Assembly (NCBI GenBank): GCA_039654915.1
Contig: CM077597.1
Coordinates: forward strand, 35,376,001-35,440,000
DNA from: Aquilaria yunnanensis
Lineage: Eukaryota > Streptophyta > Magnoliopsida > Malvales > Thymelaeaceae
Reading direction: 5' to 3'
Length of the DNA stretch: 64,000 nucleotides
Shown: positions 47,210 to 59,749 of the stretch, piece by piece
Layout: the number at the start of each line of letters is the position of its first letter
Position numbering within the stretch: position 1 is the stretch's first letter
Notes under the pieces: generated by a model
What the model was told of the DNA's origin: nothing
Databases searched by the model: none
The model's input: only the letters and a program-made list of their open reading frames with translations
Program-made: the position numbers and the translations under genes

Positions 47210-48269
47210 TTGATATGCATTATTTGGTGGTTATAATAAAAATTAGTTAATCAACACGCATTAATTGGCATGCATTTTTGTTGAATGAGATTTGACATGT
47301 TATACTGATTGGTGGTTGCAGCCTGATGCATGGTTATAGCCCTTGTTGGTTGTCCATGTAAATATGGCCTATGAGTCATGCCTTATTCTTGTTATTCTCA
47401 TTGCACATTTTTTTCTCACCTTACTCCCTTTGTATGTAGCTCAAGGTTTCTATTATTGATGTAATTGTAGATTATGGGATTGTCCAAAGTGGTGTGTCCA
47501 AGGAGGTGACAACAAAAGGGCAACCAGCAAGGAGGAAAAGGAGCTTGTGAAGACCCTTTTCTTTTTTTAGGTTTTTATGATATTCTCATTGGCTTGAGAA
47601 TATTGCATAGTTTGGGCTATAAACATGTCACATTTACTTTGTTGTTAGCATGAAATGCATGTTTTATATTTGTATGTGATGCATGTATAAGACAATTAGA
47701 GATAACAATTGGTGAGATCAAAAGGAAAAATCCCTCAAACCAAATATTAGGTCATTAAGTGTGATGCCTTCCAAATGTTGGCACTTGTCAAGACTTTGAT
47801 CAACATTTGGTGGGTTTGCCAAAGCAAAGCACCTATGTTCATCTTGGTAAGGCAAGATGGGATAATAGTGATATCGAAATTGCTAACTTTGGGTGTGACT
47901 TAACTAAGTCATCCCAATAGGATTGGGGACTTAAAGGCATTGGGTTGGGCTTAAGTTCATGAGATGAGCTTGGAAAAGTGTTTTTCACCCAACTATCCAA
48001 GAGTTAAATGAAATGCAATTGGCAAGAAGTAGCCTACCTAAATAACTGTAACTTGAGAGAAAAGCCAAAGCTGACTAAGGTTGTGGTGACATATGGATCT
48101 AGGCCCACTAGAATACCTTAGCACCGAGGCGTTCTGAAATAATATCGAGGGTTATTATTTTCAGTAAAATAGTAGGATTATAGTTTAATAAAAGTCCTAG
48201 TTAAATGAATTAAAATGCATGACTCTTACACTGCATCTTTACTATTGTAGATAGCCATAGCATAAAACA
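47210..48269 (+). other. Untranslated leader of the Copia element
   Basis: More than 1 kb between the broken 5' LTR and gag, without a long open frame. It contains no recognised primer site. Confidence 0.4.
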
Positions 48270-49036
48270 CATCAATACTTTCATTGCGATTGATCCTTGA
48301 GAAGGAAAAACTAAATGGGAGCAACTTTCTCAAATGGTACCAAAATTTGAGGATAGTCCTTAAGCAAAAGAGAAAGGCTTATGTCCTAGAGCAGCCCATT
48401 CCGAATGAGCCTATTGCCACTGCTCAAAGAGCTGAAAGGGATGCTCACAAGAGGCATTCTGATGAGAACATGGGGGCGTTCGATATGACCAAACATCTCA
48501 AAATGCTCTTCCATGAGCACGCTAGGCATGAGAGGTTTGAGATCTTTAATGCATTGTTTTAGTGTAAAATGTTTGAAGGAAGTCCTGTGGGTCCTCAGGT
48601 GCTCAAGATGATGAGGTATATTAAGAATCTTGAGAGTCTAGGATTTGCTCTTAAGAAACTATTGGCTATTGATGTAGTCTCGCAATCGTTGCTCGTAAGC
48701 TACAGTCAATTCATCATGAACTATAACATGAACGATCTTGACAAGTCCCTCCTTGAATTGCTCAACATGTTAAGAACTGCTGAGCAAAACCTTAAGAAGG
48801 CTAAGCCCTTTTTAATGGTTCAAAAGGAGAAAGGAAAAGGAAAAGCCAACAAGAAGAAGGATAAAGCTAAAGGAAAGTCCAATGCTAATTTTTCTTCAGC
48901 TGCATTGAAACCATCTGGTGGTGTGGCAAAGGAAGGGGAGTGCTTCCATTGCAAGCAACCTGGACACTTAAAGCGTAACTGCAAGCTCTATCTTGAAGAA
49001 CTTGCTAAGGAGAAGGGAAGTATGACTTACACTTGA
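48270..49036 (+). pseudogene. Copia gag pseudogene
   Basis: LILEKEKLNGSNFLKWYQ starts the conserved N-terminus of plant Copia gag. One stop (TAG 48560-48562, NALF*CKM, expected CAG) divides it from MRYIKNLESLGFALKK and a basic linker. The zinc knuckle CFHCKQPGHLKRNC (CX2CX4HX4C) is near 48943-48984. The frame is the same before and after the stop. No ATG for the first part is seen; the frame is open from further upstream. Gag would package the element RNA. Confidence 0.8.
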
Positions 49037-49059
49037 GCTATTTTGTTAAAGAGGCTAAC

Positions 49060-52000
49060 TTTTCTACTTCCTCATCATGGGTATTGGATACTGGATATGG
49101 ATCTCACATTTGTGCAAATGTGTGGGATCTAAGTAGAAGTAGAAGATTGGCTTGAGGTGAAGTGGACCTATGTGTTGGAAATGTAGCAACAATTGCTGCC
49201 GTAGCTATAAGGACTTGTGTTCTCACTTTACCTAGTGGAATAGTTTTAGAATTAGACAACTGCTACTTTGTGCCTACTATTAGTAGAAATTTGATTTCTA
49301 TTTCTTGTTTGGAGAATAAAGGTTTTTCACTTATAATTATGGATAAATGTTGCTCTATTTATTTGAATGAAATCTTTTATGGTAGTGCTCAACTTAGCAA
49401 TGGGTTGCATGTTCTAGAACTCAAAAATCCAATCAATAATGTGAATACCAAGAAGGTCAAATTGAATGATTCAAACCTAACCTATCTCTAGCACTGTTGT
49501 TTGGGCCATATAAATGAGACCCGTATATCCAGACTCCATAAGGATGGACTCTGTGACTCATTTTATTCATAGGGCAAAGTGAAAGGGCTAATGACTTACT
49601 AGGACTGATACATAGTGATGTATGTGGCCCTATGTCTACACATGCTAGAGGAGGTGTCCTATACTTCATTGCCTTTACTGATGACTTTAGTTTATATGGC
49701 TGTGTATCTCATGAGACACAAGTTAGAATCCTTTGAAAAGTTCAAAGAATTCAAGAATCAAGTAGAAAATCAACTTGGGAAGAGTATCAAAGCACTTCAA
49801 TTAGATCAAGGTGGAGAATACTTGGATCAAGAATTCCTTGACCATTTAAAGGAGTATGGTATAGTATCACAACTCACTACACCTAGTACACCTCAATGGA
49901 ATGGTGTATTTGAAAGGAGAAATTGAACTCCGTTAGAAATGGTTCAATCTATGATGAGCCAAGTTGCCTTCCAAACTCTTTTTGAGGACATGCTCTAGAG
50001 ACAGTTGCTTTTACACGAAACTGAGTTCCATCTAAATCAGTTCAAAAGACACTATATAAGATATGGGGTGGGAGGCATCCTAGTCTGTATTTTATGAAGA
50101 TTTAGGGCTATGATGCTTATGTGAAACGTGAATCCTCTGACAAGTTAGGGCCCAAATCTCATAAATGCCTCTTTATTGGGTATTCAAAAGAAACAAAGGG
50201 TCAATGTTTCTACAAACCTTCTGAGCAAAAAGTGTTTGTAGCTCGAACTAATGTCTTTTTGGAAAAGGAGTTTATCTCTAAAGGAACCAGTGGGAGGAAA
50301 GTAGAACTTGAAGAAATTCAAGAACAACAAGGGGACATTGAACTTGAAATAGAACCTGAATAGACACCACAAGATGTTGTGGGTTAAGAGTCTATTCCTA
50401 TAGCAGAAAGCCCACATAGGTCTTGTAGGATTCAATGTGAGCCTGAGAGATTTGGATTTCTCATGACTTACAATGACAATGTGATGCTAATGGATTAGGA
50501 TGAGCCAACAACCTACCAAAATGCTATGTCGGTGCCTGAGTCTGAGAAGTGGCTAGTGGCTATGAAGTCTGAGACTGAATCCATGTATGAAAATCAAGTA
50601 TGGACTTTGGTTGATCCAACTGAGGGGTAAAACCTATAGGGTGCAAATGGGTTTTCAAGAAGAAAACCAACATGGATGGTAATGTGATTACCTTTAAGTG
50701 ACGATCGGTTGAAAAAGGTTTGAAGCAAATTCATAGTATTGACTATGATGAAACTTTTTAACCAGTTTCCATGCTTAAATCCATCCAAATTTTATTGGCT
50801 ATTGTTGCACACTATGATTATGAGATATGGAAAATGGATGTCAAAACTACATTCTAAAATGGAAAGCTACTTGAGGATGTGTACATGACATAGCCTGAGG
50901 GTTTTGACACTCTTCAGAATGCCAATAAAGTGTGTAAGTTGCAAAGGTATATTTATGGACTGAAGCAAGCATCTCGAAGTTGGAATCTTCATTTTAATGA
51001 AGCAATCGAAGAGTTTGCTTTTATAAAAAATGAAGATGAACCTTGTGTCTACAAGAAGGTTAGTGGGAACGCTATTGTCTTCTTGGTGTTGTAAGTAGAT
51101 GACATACTACTCATCGGGAATGACATTCCCGAGCAATAGTCTATGAAGACTTGGCTGAGGAAATGTTTCTCTATGAAGGACTTGGGTGAAGTAGCTTATG
51201 TGTTAGGCATTAGGATCTATAGAGTAAGATCTAGAAAAATGCTCAGCCTAAGTCAAAGTACATACATTAACAAGGTGCTAAAGAGGTTTAGTATGCAAGA
51301 TTCCAAAAAAGGATTCTTGCCCATGTCATATGGTATAACTCTTCCAAGATCTCAGTGTCAGAGTATACTCGAGGAGAGAGAGTGTATGAGTAAGATTCCA
51401 TATGCCAATTAGATCTATCATGTATGCTATGTTATGTACACATCTTGATGTCTCGTATCCCTTGAGGATGACGATCAGGTACCAATCAAACCTCAGTGAG
51501 AGTCACTGGACAGCTATTAAAAACATCTTTAAGTACTTACGAAGGACTAAGGATGCATTCTTGGTCTTTGGGGTGAAGATGAGCTCGTTGTAAAGGGTTA
51601 CATCGATGCTAGCTTCTAATATGATAAAGATGATTTTAGATGGCAATCCGGTTATGTTTTTTGTATTGGTGGTAGTGTTGTGAGCTGGAAGAGTTCAAAG
51701 CAAGAAACAGTAACCGACTCTACAACAGAATCTGAGTACACTGTCGTGTTTGATCCTGTGAAGGAGGTATTTTGGATCAAGAAGTTCATCACAAAACTTA
51801 GAGTGGTTCCAAGCATTACCGACCCAATAAATCTTTATTATGACAACAATGGAATAATCACACAGGCTAAGGAACCTTGATCTCACCAATGATCCAAACA
51901 CATACTCCGTTGTTATCATCTCATTAGAGAGATCGTCGAGAAGGGTGTTGTGAGGATATGCAGGACTTCGACAGACAATAACATTGTTAATCCACTGACA

Positions 52001-52068
52001 AAGCCCTTTATGCAGCAGGAGCATGATAGCCATTCTAGGTTAATCGGTATTAGATACATGGATAATTG
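49060..52068 (+). pseudogene. Copia pol pseudogene: protease, integrase, RT, RNase H
   Basis: Protease: SWVLDTGYGSHIC near 49075, where the usual DSG/DTG active site is present as DTG. Pre-integrase region: CLGHINETRISRL near 49500. Integrase: ALQLDQGGEYLDQEFL near 49790 and TPSTPQWNGVFERRN ending at 49924. RT: VDDILLIGND at 51095, where the preceding Tyr of YVDD is the stop TAA (51092-51094). RNase H: TTESEYTVVFDPVKEVFW near 51720 and YYDNNGIITQAKEP near 51840. The last stop follows YMDN at 52066-52068. Many stops and frameshifts make it inactive. Lineage within Copia was not resolved. Confidence 0.85.
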
Positions 52069-52818
52069 ACTTTAGTGCAAGCGAGAGATTGTTTGTGATG
52101 TGCCCAAAAGCCAGTCATGAGATGATTGTATTTTGCACATTGAGTCATGATATTTTTTTGAGGCATTAATCCAGTAACTATGTTTGTTGTTTTGTTTCTG
52201 TGTAACGTAATAAACATAATTATAACCTTAGAATAATGATATTCTTAAATTTCCCTGGTTTAGTATTATTGTGGAGTGGGTTACAATATATAACAACTAG
52301 CATATGTGGAGACTAATATGAGATATGTAGTCTACATATGGGTACAAGTTGGAGAACTTGTGTACTGGACTGACCCACCACAAGAACACTACATGGATCA
52401 TTATATAAGTGTCATAAGTGATTCTTATAGTGATCATGGTATATGTAATCCTTTGACCTAAGGTCATCAAGGTTCCCAACAAGCGAGTCACATACTTAGA
52501 TACTTCCATTTGTTTCTTATAACTGAGTGAACTTGAAGGAGGTCATTGGGTATGCCACACATCATGCAGAGGGTTTTTCATGCTCCAGATGGGATTTATC
52601 TCTCCTATATAATGGAAGTGATATCTTCGGGCCTCTTGATAGAGTGAGACTAAGAAAATGTATGGCCATGCTCGGATGACTTGATATATGATATCAATGC
52701 CATCAGTTTAAGTTAGACTACTCGGTAATCAAGAAACCAAAGATTGGGCTATACAAGAGTGACACATAACATGTCTCGTGCTTAGTCTTGATATCTTAGA
52801 CAAAGGGACAATGGCATA

Positions 52819-55142
52819 TGTCAGGGGCATCGCTCAGTGCTTGGCCTAGGCCAAGAAAATAAAAGAAATGCAAAGGAAATGCCATGAAAATATGAGGGAC
52901 TTGTTTGAGCGTGTGAATAATAGTGTATGTGTTAATTTGAGAACGTTCGGGTTCTAAATGCACAAAGAAAAATGGCCATGAAGCTTATGGTGAGGAAATA
53001 AACATGAGGGACTTGATTGAAAATGAGGATAAAGGTGTAAGCGCAAAGCCAAGAAAGTTTGGGTTCTAAGTGCACATGAAAAATAGACTATGTTGTTTAT
53101 GGCATGAAACAAAGTTTAAGGGCCATATTGTACATTTAACTTAGTGCTATAAGTGAAACTATGAAACCTAAACTATCATTTTCGGCCATGCAAATTAGTA
53201 TAAGGCTAAGTGGAGCATTAGGCCAACTATTGGACATTAGTCAATGGCTGGCTGCCCACGTCATCCACTAAGGAGCTAGGCCATCATTTTCGGTCATGAT
53301 GAAGTCCATCGTCTTGGGTACTTGGCCAAAACGTGCAAATGTGTCTACCATTTTCGGCCATTGTTTGTGGTTTGTCTTGGTAGCCAAAACCTTGAGTGTT
53401 CATGTGTGTTGATGAGAGTTCAAGAGCGTTCTTGAAGTTCTTGGCTGAGCTCTTGAAGGATTCATGATGAACATGAAGATTAAAGCTTGAAGTGAAGGAA
53501 TCAAGCTTGGATTAACTAGTTTTAGCACAAGGCAACCTTCTTCTTGAAGTTTGAAGCTTGATATTGAAGAGTACAAGGCTGACCGAGAGCACTCAAGCTC
53601 GAAATTGAGGTAGGATTCATGATTCTACTTGGATTCTTGGTAATTCTTCCATGATCAAGTAGTTAAGGCAACTAAGTGATGGTTATATAATGCGAAATGA
53701 TCTTAGTTTGCTTGATGGGCATACTAAGGAATTTTGGGTACATGTTAGTTGATTAGCTAATCAAGTTAACAGCAAGTGTTAGAATGCATAGTGCGTAGGG
53801 CCAACTTACTATGTAATTCGAAGCTCTACTAGAATGATGTGTGCAAATGAGGAAGTGAAGTGCAAATTACAACGCATGGACACTTGCTAGTATTCGGCTG
53901 ATTGTGAACTTGTGGTGTGTGTGTGAGTTTTGTGCTTGACTATTTTGTTGTGTGTGCTAACCACTTGTAGGTATTGTTATTATGCTCATATAATGCCCCA
54001 ATTATTCTGTATATATATATATATATATATTGTGTTTTTTTGTTTTCTATGTTTTCTTGCAGGTTAAGTTAAGCTAGTGGAGGTTAAGTCTCGGACTTAA
54101 CTAAATAGACCTTATATGGTCGTTTGTGAATCCTACTGAGTATAAACTCAATCCCATAAGTTTGAATATTTAGGAAAGGGTATTGAGCTTAGAATAGTGT
54201 GCTCGGTTGCTTGCTAGTGTGCTAGCATAACACATATTGCTTGAGGTATGCGTGCCAACCGAAACTTGGCTTAATTGAATTATACTTAGAAGTCTTATGT
54301 TTATGGTTTATGCCCAAAACTTATGTTACAAGTTTTGCAAGCTTTGAGTAGATTGTGGGACTTGTCTAGCAGTGGAGATGGATGTGTGTTCTTGGGCACT
54401 AGTTTGGTGGTTTGCCTTCATGACTATGAACTTATTCATAGGTCTTGTACTTCAAACTATGGTCATGTATATAGTCTTTAAGATCCTTCTTGGGTACTAT
54501 AGGTGAACTTGGTTGTAATGCATAACTTTGGCTAGTTTTGGATAATGGGTACTCTTGGTATGTTTCCAAGTAAATAGTACTTGTATGTAGGCTACTTTTT
54601 TGCACATTTAGCCTCGGATGGACCATAATTTTGTGTAAGTATTTTGGATGCTTGAATGCCAAGTTATGCTATGCTTATGTGGTTATGGATGTGCCTTTAT
54701 GAATGGAACCTCTTGTGTCCTTTACTTAACCAAATGCACATGAACATGAAAATTGATTTTGAAAACTTGATGAGATGGGCTTCTTTGTTGACATGCATTG
54801 GACTAGCACACTTGATGAGCACACATCCTAGACACTTAAAAGACTAAGTGTATTCCTTGCTTGTAATGCAAGTTATTGATTTACAGCCTTGCCTTGTGTT
54901 GCAAGTTAGTGGTTAGGCCTTACTTAAGCTGCAAGTAATTGTTCTAATCAACTCATAAGCCTCCTGGGGCACCTCTCAAGCCCTCAGCTTAGGAAAATAA
55001 GACTTAAAGCTACCTAACAAACAATGGCCGAAATTAAAGGTAGTTAATAACAATTGAACATAAAAGTGTTTAAATAACTTCTAGGTAGAAATGGTGAGTG
55101 GCACTAAGAGTGTACAAGCTGGGGCCTGTGTGGGGTGTGACA
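52819..55142 (+). mobile_element. Solo LTR, family W, in the 3' LTR of the Copia element
   Basis: 2324 bases from TGTCAGGGGC to GGGGTGTGACA with the perfect TSD GCATA at 52814-52818 and 55143-55147. No gag or pol inside. It contains a (AT)10 run at 54011-54030 in a TATA-box-like position, followed by TTTTCTTGCAGGTTAAG, a likely splice acceptor. Reversed it matches 41102-43826. Confidence 0.88.
54011..54030. repeat. (AT)10 microsatellite
   Basis: Ten uninterrupted AT units inside the family W LTR. They could serve as its TATA region. Confidence 0.9.
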
Positions 55143-55786
55143 GCATATATAGATACTGATCATAAAGGTTTAGTCGAATCATTGGCAATCTTGTCACTTG
55201 GGTAGCAATGACGTGTTGCTAGACACCGCTCATTGCTTATGATCATAAATGTGATTTATGATCATTGCCAACGTGGTAAGAGCCTATTGGGTCGCACAAT
55301 AAAGCCTATTTGGATTATTTGAGTGCATGGGCTAATTTATTTGGGTTATGGTCTCATGATAATTTCATATTAATAGTTGGCCCAAAAGCTGAGCCATTAT
55401 TAAGCCCAAAATTAAAGCCTAATTGGATTAGGGCTTTGAAACCCATTAGGTAAATACATCATATAGTGAGAAATTCATAGCTTTTGCCCTTGCCTCCCAA
55501 AAAGTTCTAGCTGCACTCTTTTCTTGCCATTCTTTGAAGGATGTAAGCTAGCACTACAGGCGAAGAAAAATGCATCAACTGGGACATGGTGGACACGTTG
55601 TGATCCCGAGAGGCCTGTGTGGATACCATAGAGAGCTTGAACACGTTAACTATTCAGGTTTTGTGATTCGACTCAATAGTTGGGTGAAAGATCTCAACCA
55701 AATTAGGAATGAAAATTTTTGAACACCTGATTTACCCCGTTTCACTAGGATCCTAGAGGGTTTTGATTATATTCCGCTACGCTTGT

Positions 55787-56649
55787 TTGGTGAGCTCAAT
55801 TTAGCTCTCTTGAGTTCTAGAGTTAAAACCAACATGATAAGGCACCATGTACTTGGAATTAAGACCATTATAGTTACTTAAGAAGCTTAGAACCAACTCA
55901 TTCCATTCCAAGAAGCTTGCTTTAGGGTTTATGCCCACAACATGCAACAAAGAACTAAATTGAAGCAAATGCACCAACAATGAGCTTGGGGCCTGTTGAT
56001 TTCGCTTTGGAATCTGCACTTTTGCTAGAAATTCATGGAATTAGAGATGTTTGCAGTAGGTTAGATGTTGGAGAGGGAAACATACAAAAATCACAAATGG
56101 TGGAGATGAACAATAATCTTTAATTGTGGCTACACGTCTCAACATCTCCATAATGACATTCTTCTTATTTTCTTGTCTCTTGGCTCTCAAGTTCTTTTTT
56201 GTTTCAATTTTTCCACTAGACTCACACTAAAAACTGTCTCTCCTTGGTCCTAAATAATGCTTTTATGCCTCCCACACTTAGCTTTTAGACACTTTAGCCA
56301 GTTAAAACATAAATGGCTTACTTGAATCATTTGTGGAATTTTGTATTATTTTCGTCAAACATTGGTTATAACAGCAAAAATAACTTATGGTCTTAACATA
56401 TTTAACAAAAAATTCTTACATGACCCTAATACCTTCTAAATTATAGTCATGCCACTTACTTAATTCAAAGTTATCATTCTGCCTTTATGATCACTGACGT
56501 GCCAAATTGCACTTAGGAACTCATCTATACTTTATTTAAGTTGTCTTTGTTGCTTAATAAGAAACTAATTTAAGGCATTTAGGTAAAAACACCTCAATAA
56601 AACATACTTACTATGTTAAAGCAAGCTATTGACTAGGAAAGTTGTCACA
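55787..56649 (-). mobile_element. 3' LTR (start) of an inverted chromovirus, family V
   Basis: On the minus strand it starts TGTGACAACTTTCCTAG right after the purine tract GGAAAAGAGGA (56650-56660). It is homologous to 3690-4167. It is cut at 55787 by the end of the Copia element. Confidence 0.7.
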
Positions 56650-56669
56650 TCCTCTTTTCCTTCATGGAT

Positions 56670-57230
56670 TTAGTGCTCCAAATTCTGACTCAACCGAGCA
56701 AATTCACTTGGATATTGCATTTGCATATCCTGCTTGATCTCCCAAGTGGCCTCCTTTTCACCATGGTTAGACCATAGTTCCTTGATCATTGGAATCCATT
56801 TGTCCTTACTTTCCTGACTTGAAGATCAAGAAACATGATAGGGTACCGTTCATAACTTAGGTCTTCTCTTATTGGTATGATGGATAGGGCTAACACTTGC
56901 CTAGGGTTCACAACACATTTCCTTAAAGAACTTACATTGAAGGCATTGTCAACATGGGGCACACTTGGTGGCAAAGCCAACCCATAAGCTACTTTTCCTA
57001 TCCTTTTGAGGCTTTTATAATGACCAATGTGCCTTGGAGCCAACTAACCCCTTTAGCCAAACCTAGCAATGCCTTTCATCAAGCAAACCTTAATGAGTTA
57101 ACTATGTTCTATGTCAAACTCAAAATCCTTCTTTCACACATTGGCATGCTTGGCTTGTCAATTTGAGTCAGTTTTGATCTTTGCTTAGATCAACTTAATC
57201 TTTACCATGGTCTAGAAAATGATTTTTAGG
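56670..57230 (-). pseudogene. C-terminal end of a chromovirus-type gypsy integrase
   Basis: Conserved blocks on the minus strand: APRHIGHYKSLKRIGKVAYGL (up to 20 residues: PRHIGHYKSLKRIGKVAYG), LALPPSVPHVDNAFNVSSL, LSYERYPIMFLD, then, after a frameshift, MIKELWSNHGEKEATWE and the stop at 56670. This is the usual end of Del/Tekay-type pol: the GPY-like region and the WxxHxxxEATWE block. The purine tract follows 10 bases after the stop. Upstream pieces (KGIARFG-like) run to ~57230 in several frames; nothing is recognised in 57231-57426. Confidence 0.75.
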
Positions 57231-57426
57231 CCAACAACAACTTCATTTACATTATCTTCCTAACAATGCGCATTACACACTTATGCCCATACAAAGCTCA
57301 TTAAGGCACCAGCTTGATAGCTTGTTAATAGTTATTATTATAAGCAAAGTCAATCAAAGGTAGGTGTTAGTCCTAGTCCCTTATGAAGAGCATTACACAA
57401 CTTCACAACATGTCTTTTAAGGTCTA

Positions 57427-58660
57427 TGGTGTGTTTGCAGTTCATAGAAAAGCTTTTCCACTACACTAGTAAATAGTGTGGATGTGTCAAATCTCTTTAT
57501 TATCAAACAAACATGTCAACTCATAGGCAAGCACACCTATCAGCAATGTATAACAGTCACAAATACCAAAATAATTTTTTCCAAGGAATAGAGGTTGTCT
57601 ACCATACTCAGTACCTCCCTATTATCTAAATGGCAACTAAGGGGATTTGTTGACTAACTGCTATGAATTAACTAAACTAATTAATACAGTAAAATAAACT
57701 ACTTGTTATTGGTAGGCAGTGGAAAACAACTTAAATAATCAATGATAAAAAATCCTTATACTTAGAATCGAATCCCCATAGAATTTCCATTATGATGCTT
57801 TTACTCTGGTTTAACAAGATTGTGATTAACTTGGATTGTGGAGTACTACCTAATGTAGATTAGTGAAACATGAATGATAAGGAGCTAAAAGCCTAGCTAC
57901 TATTAATCAATGCAACAAAGCATATTGGATAAATTATAAGAAAAACACATAATCATACTAAACTAGAAATAATCATAATCACAAAATCATCCAAGGGTTT
58001 CATCTACTCTAAGTATGAGTAGGAAAAGTTTAGCTCATAGTGTCATAAAATAAATACCAAATAATCCAAAGAAAACTAAGAAAAGAATAATCCTGGTTAA
58101 ATTTCTTCTCCTCAAAGAAACCTTTGATTTGGTGCTCATAGAATGATGTTGATAACCAAATAATCAAAAGAAAACTAACAAAAGAATAATTCTGGTTAAA
58201 TTTCTTCCCCTAAAAGAAATCTTTGATTTGGTGCTCATAGAACAATGTTGATCATTAGAATCACCTCCAGCAGCCTTCGTCCATGAAAAACTCTTTTTTT
58301 CTATCTTTCCTTTGCCTCCCCTATTTTTTTTTTCTGAATTAACCTAAAAGACCCTAAAATTTAGGTAAACACGAGTTCTTACACAGCTGTGTAAGAGCCC
58401 ATGCTACCCCTCTGAAACTACAATCTTGCTTCTTTGAACGTAGTTTGGAACATGGGCTTGTAAGGTCCAAAACTTTTCCAAAACTTGTAATTCAAATCGA
58501 AATTTTCACCAAAATCCTTCCTAAGTCACATGAAGGTGAAATATGACTTGGAAATGAAATATGAACTAATTAAGCATCAGATCATAACAAAAATGCATCA
58601 AATGGCAAGCAAATATTAAGGAAACACCTATAGAAATAATAACTAAATATGAGCACATCA
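57427..58660 (-). mobile_element. Inverted Athila-type 3' LTR
   Basis: 1234 bases; on the minus strand from TGATGTGCTCATATTTAG to GCAAACACACCA. It matches the LTRs at 27741 and 30848. The purine-rich TTAAGTATGGGGTGAAAAATA precedes it, so it is a 3' LTR. Its internal partner sequence is only the 3' untranslated region. Confidence 0.75.
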
Positions 58661-59660
58661 TATTTTTCACCCCATACTTAAACTTTTTTCTTGCCCTTTA
58701 GCAAAAACCAAGATAAAAATTTAAAGATATAAAAATCTTAAAAAAAATTGGAGTGTAGAATCATTGCCTTGAGCAAAGGGATATAAAGAAGATTGTGACT
58801 CTAATTATCTTGAAAAATTAACAAGACTACCAAGCATGTAACTCCTCTTATTCAATACTTCCAAAACAAAATTATTTTAATGGTAACAAGTCATTCTCAA
58901 GCTAGCAACCCATATCTCTCAAAACCGAAAAAGGTAACATAAAATTTTTATGCAAAGTAAAAAGGACAAACTACACTAAGCTAAAGCTAACTATTCACAA
59001 CCATTCAAACCACAAACCTTGGATTAGGCGATTAATTGACTTTTCAATATCCTTTTTTTCTCTTTCCTTTTCAAGCAATTCTTGTTATGTGTCAAAAATT
59101 TTTGCAGCAAGTGCACACTAAAGGAGCTCTACCTATACCCAAGCTAATTCTCAACACAATCCAAGATGATCATTTGATCATACTTATGCTCTTAGTATCT
59201 TTTCAAGCTGTGAATCATTCTTACCTTAGAAGAACACACTAACCTACTTCAACATTAAAAATAGTGGAGTAGAGTACTTATACTTTGCTTTACTTTATTA
59301 GCAATCAACCACAATTCCATCAATCCAATATCAAAACTTAAAACTTAGAATGCTTTGAATCGTGTACTAAACACGAAAGCTTAATGCAAAAATAGTCTCT
59401 CGAGACCATCTTCCACTAGCTTGCTAATGAATCACAAAAACATTTTAAAAATAAATTAAGCATAAGAAATGAAAGATTATGAATTACTTACTTCATCGTC
59501 ATGTTAAGAACTCAAGATATTAAGTTAATAATCACTCTCTAATAAGCACATATTCAATAAAATGATTCAAAAACAATTAAGCCTAAAAAATTTAAAAATT
59601 TTCAGAAAAATCACCGAAGAAGATAAATTCAAGAATAATTTTCATGCCCAACATAGCCCC
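58661..59660 (-). other. Athila-type 3' untranslated region, inverted copy
   Basis: Reverse strand parallels 26800-27740: GAATTTAT..., GTGCTTATTAGAGAGTG, GAGAATTAGCTTGGG. No coding sequence. Confidence 0.65.
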
Positions 59661-59749
59661 TAGCCTAATTGAGAGGTTTAGAACCTTTAATAAAGGATTT
59701 GATGTTCAATTATGTCTATCGGATTTGATTTGGAACCTTGATTTGTGAG

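Larger units (their letters stand above)
44247..55786 (+). mobile_element. Ty1-Copia retrotransposon, family Z, decayed and hit by two solo LTRs
   Basis: 5' LTR start TGTTAGTGTTG at 44247, polyprotein at 48270-52068, 3' LTR start at 52090. The domain order gag, protease, integrase, RT, RNase H is that of Copia. The LTR family is the same as the solo LTRs at 20521 and 36113. The 5' LTR loses its right part after the insertion at 44788-47184, and the 3' LTR ends abnormally at about 55786 in GTTTGGT instead of CCCAACA, so no TSD is visible. Confidence 0.8.
52090..55786 (+). mobile_element. 3' LTR of the Copia element, interrupted by a solo LTR
   Basis: 52090-52818 and 55148-55786 together align with the solo LTRs at 20521 and 36113 from TGTTTGTGATGTGCCC onward. 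A degraded purine stretch, GCGAGAGAT, precedes it. The last ~20 bases of the LTR are replaced by unrelated sequence. Confidence 0.8.
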
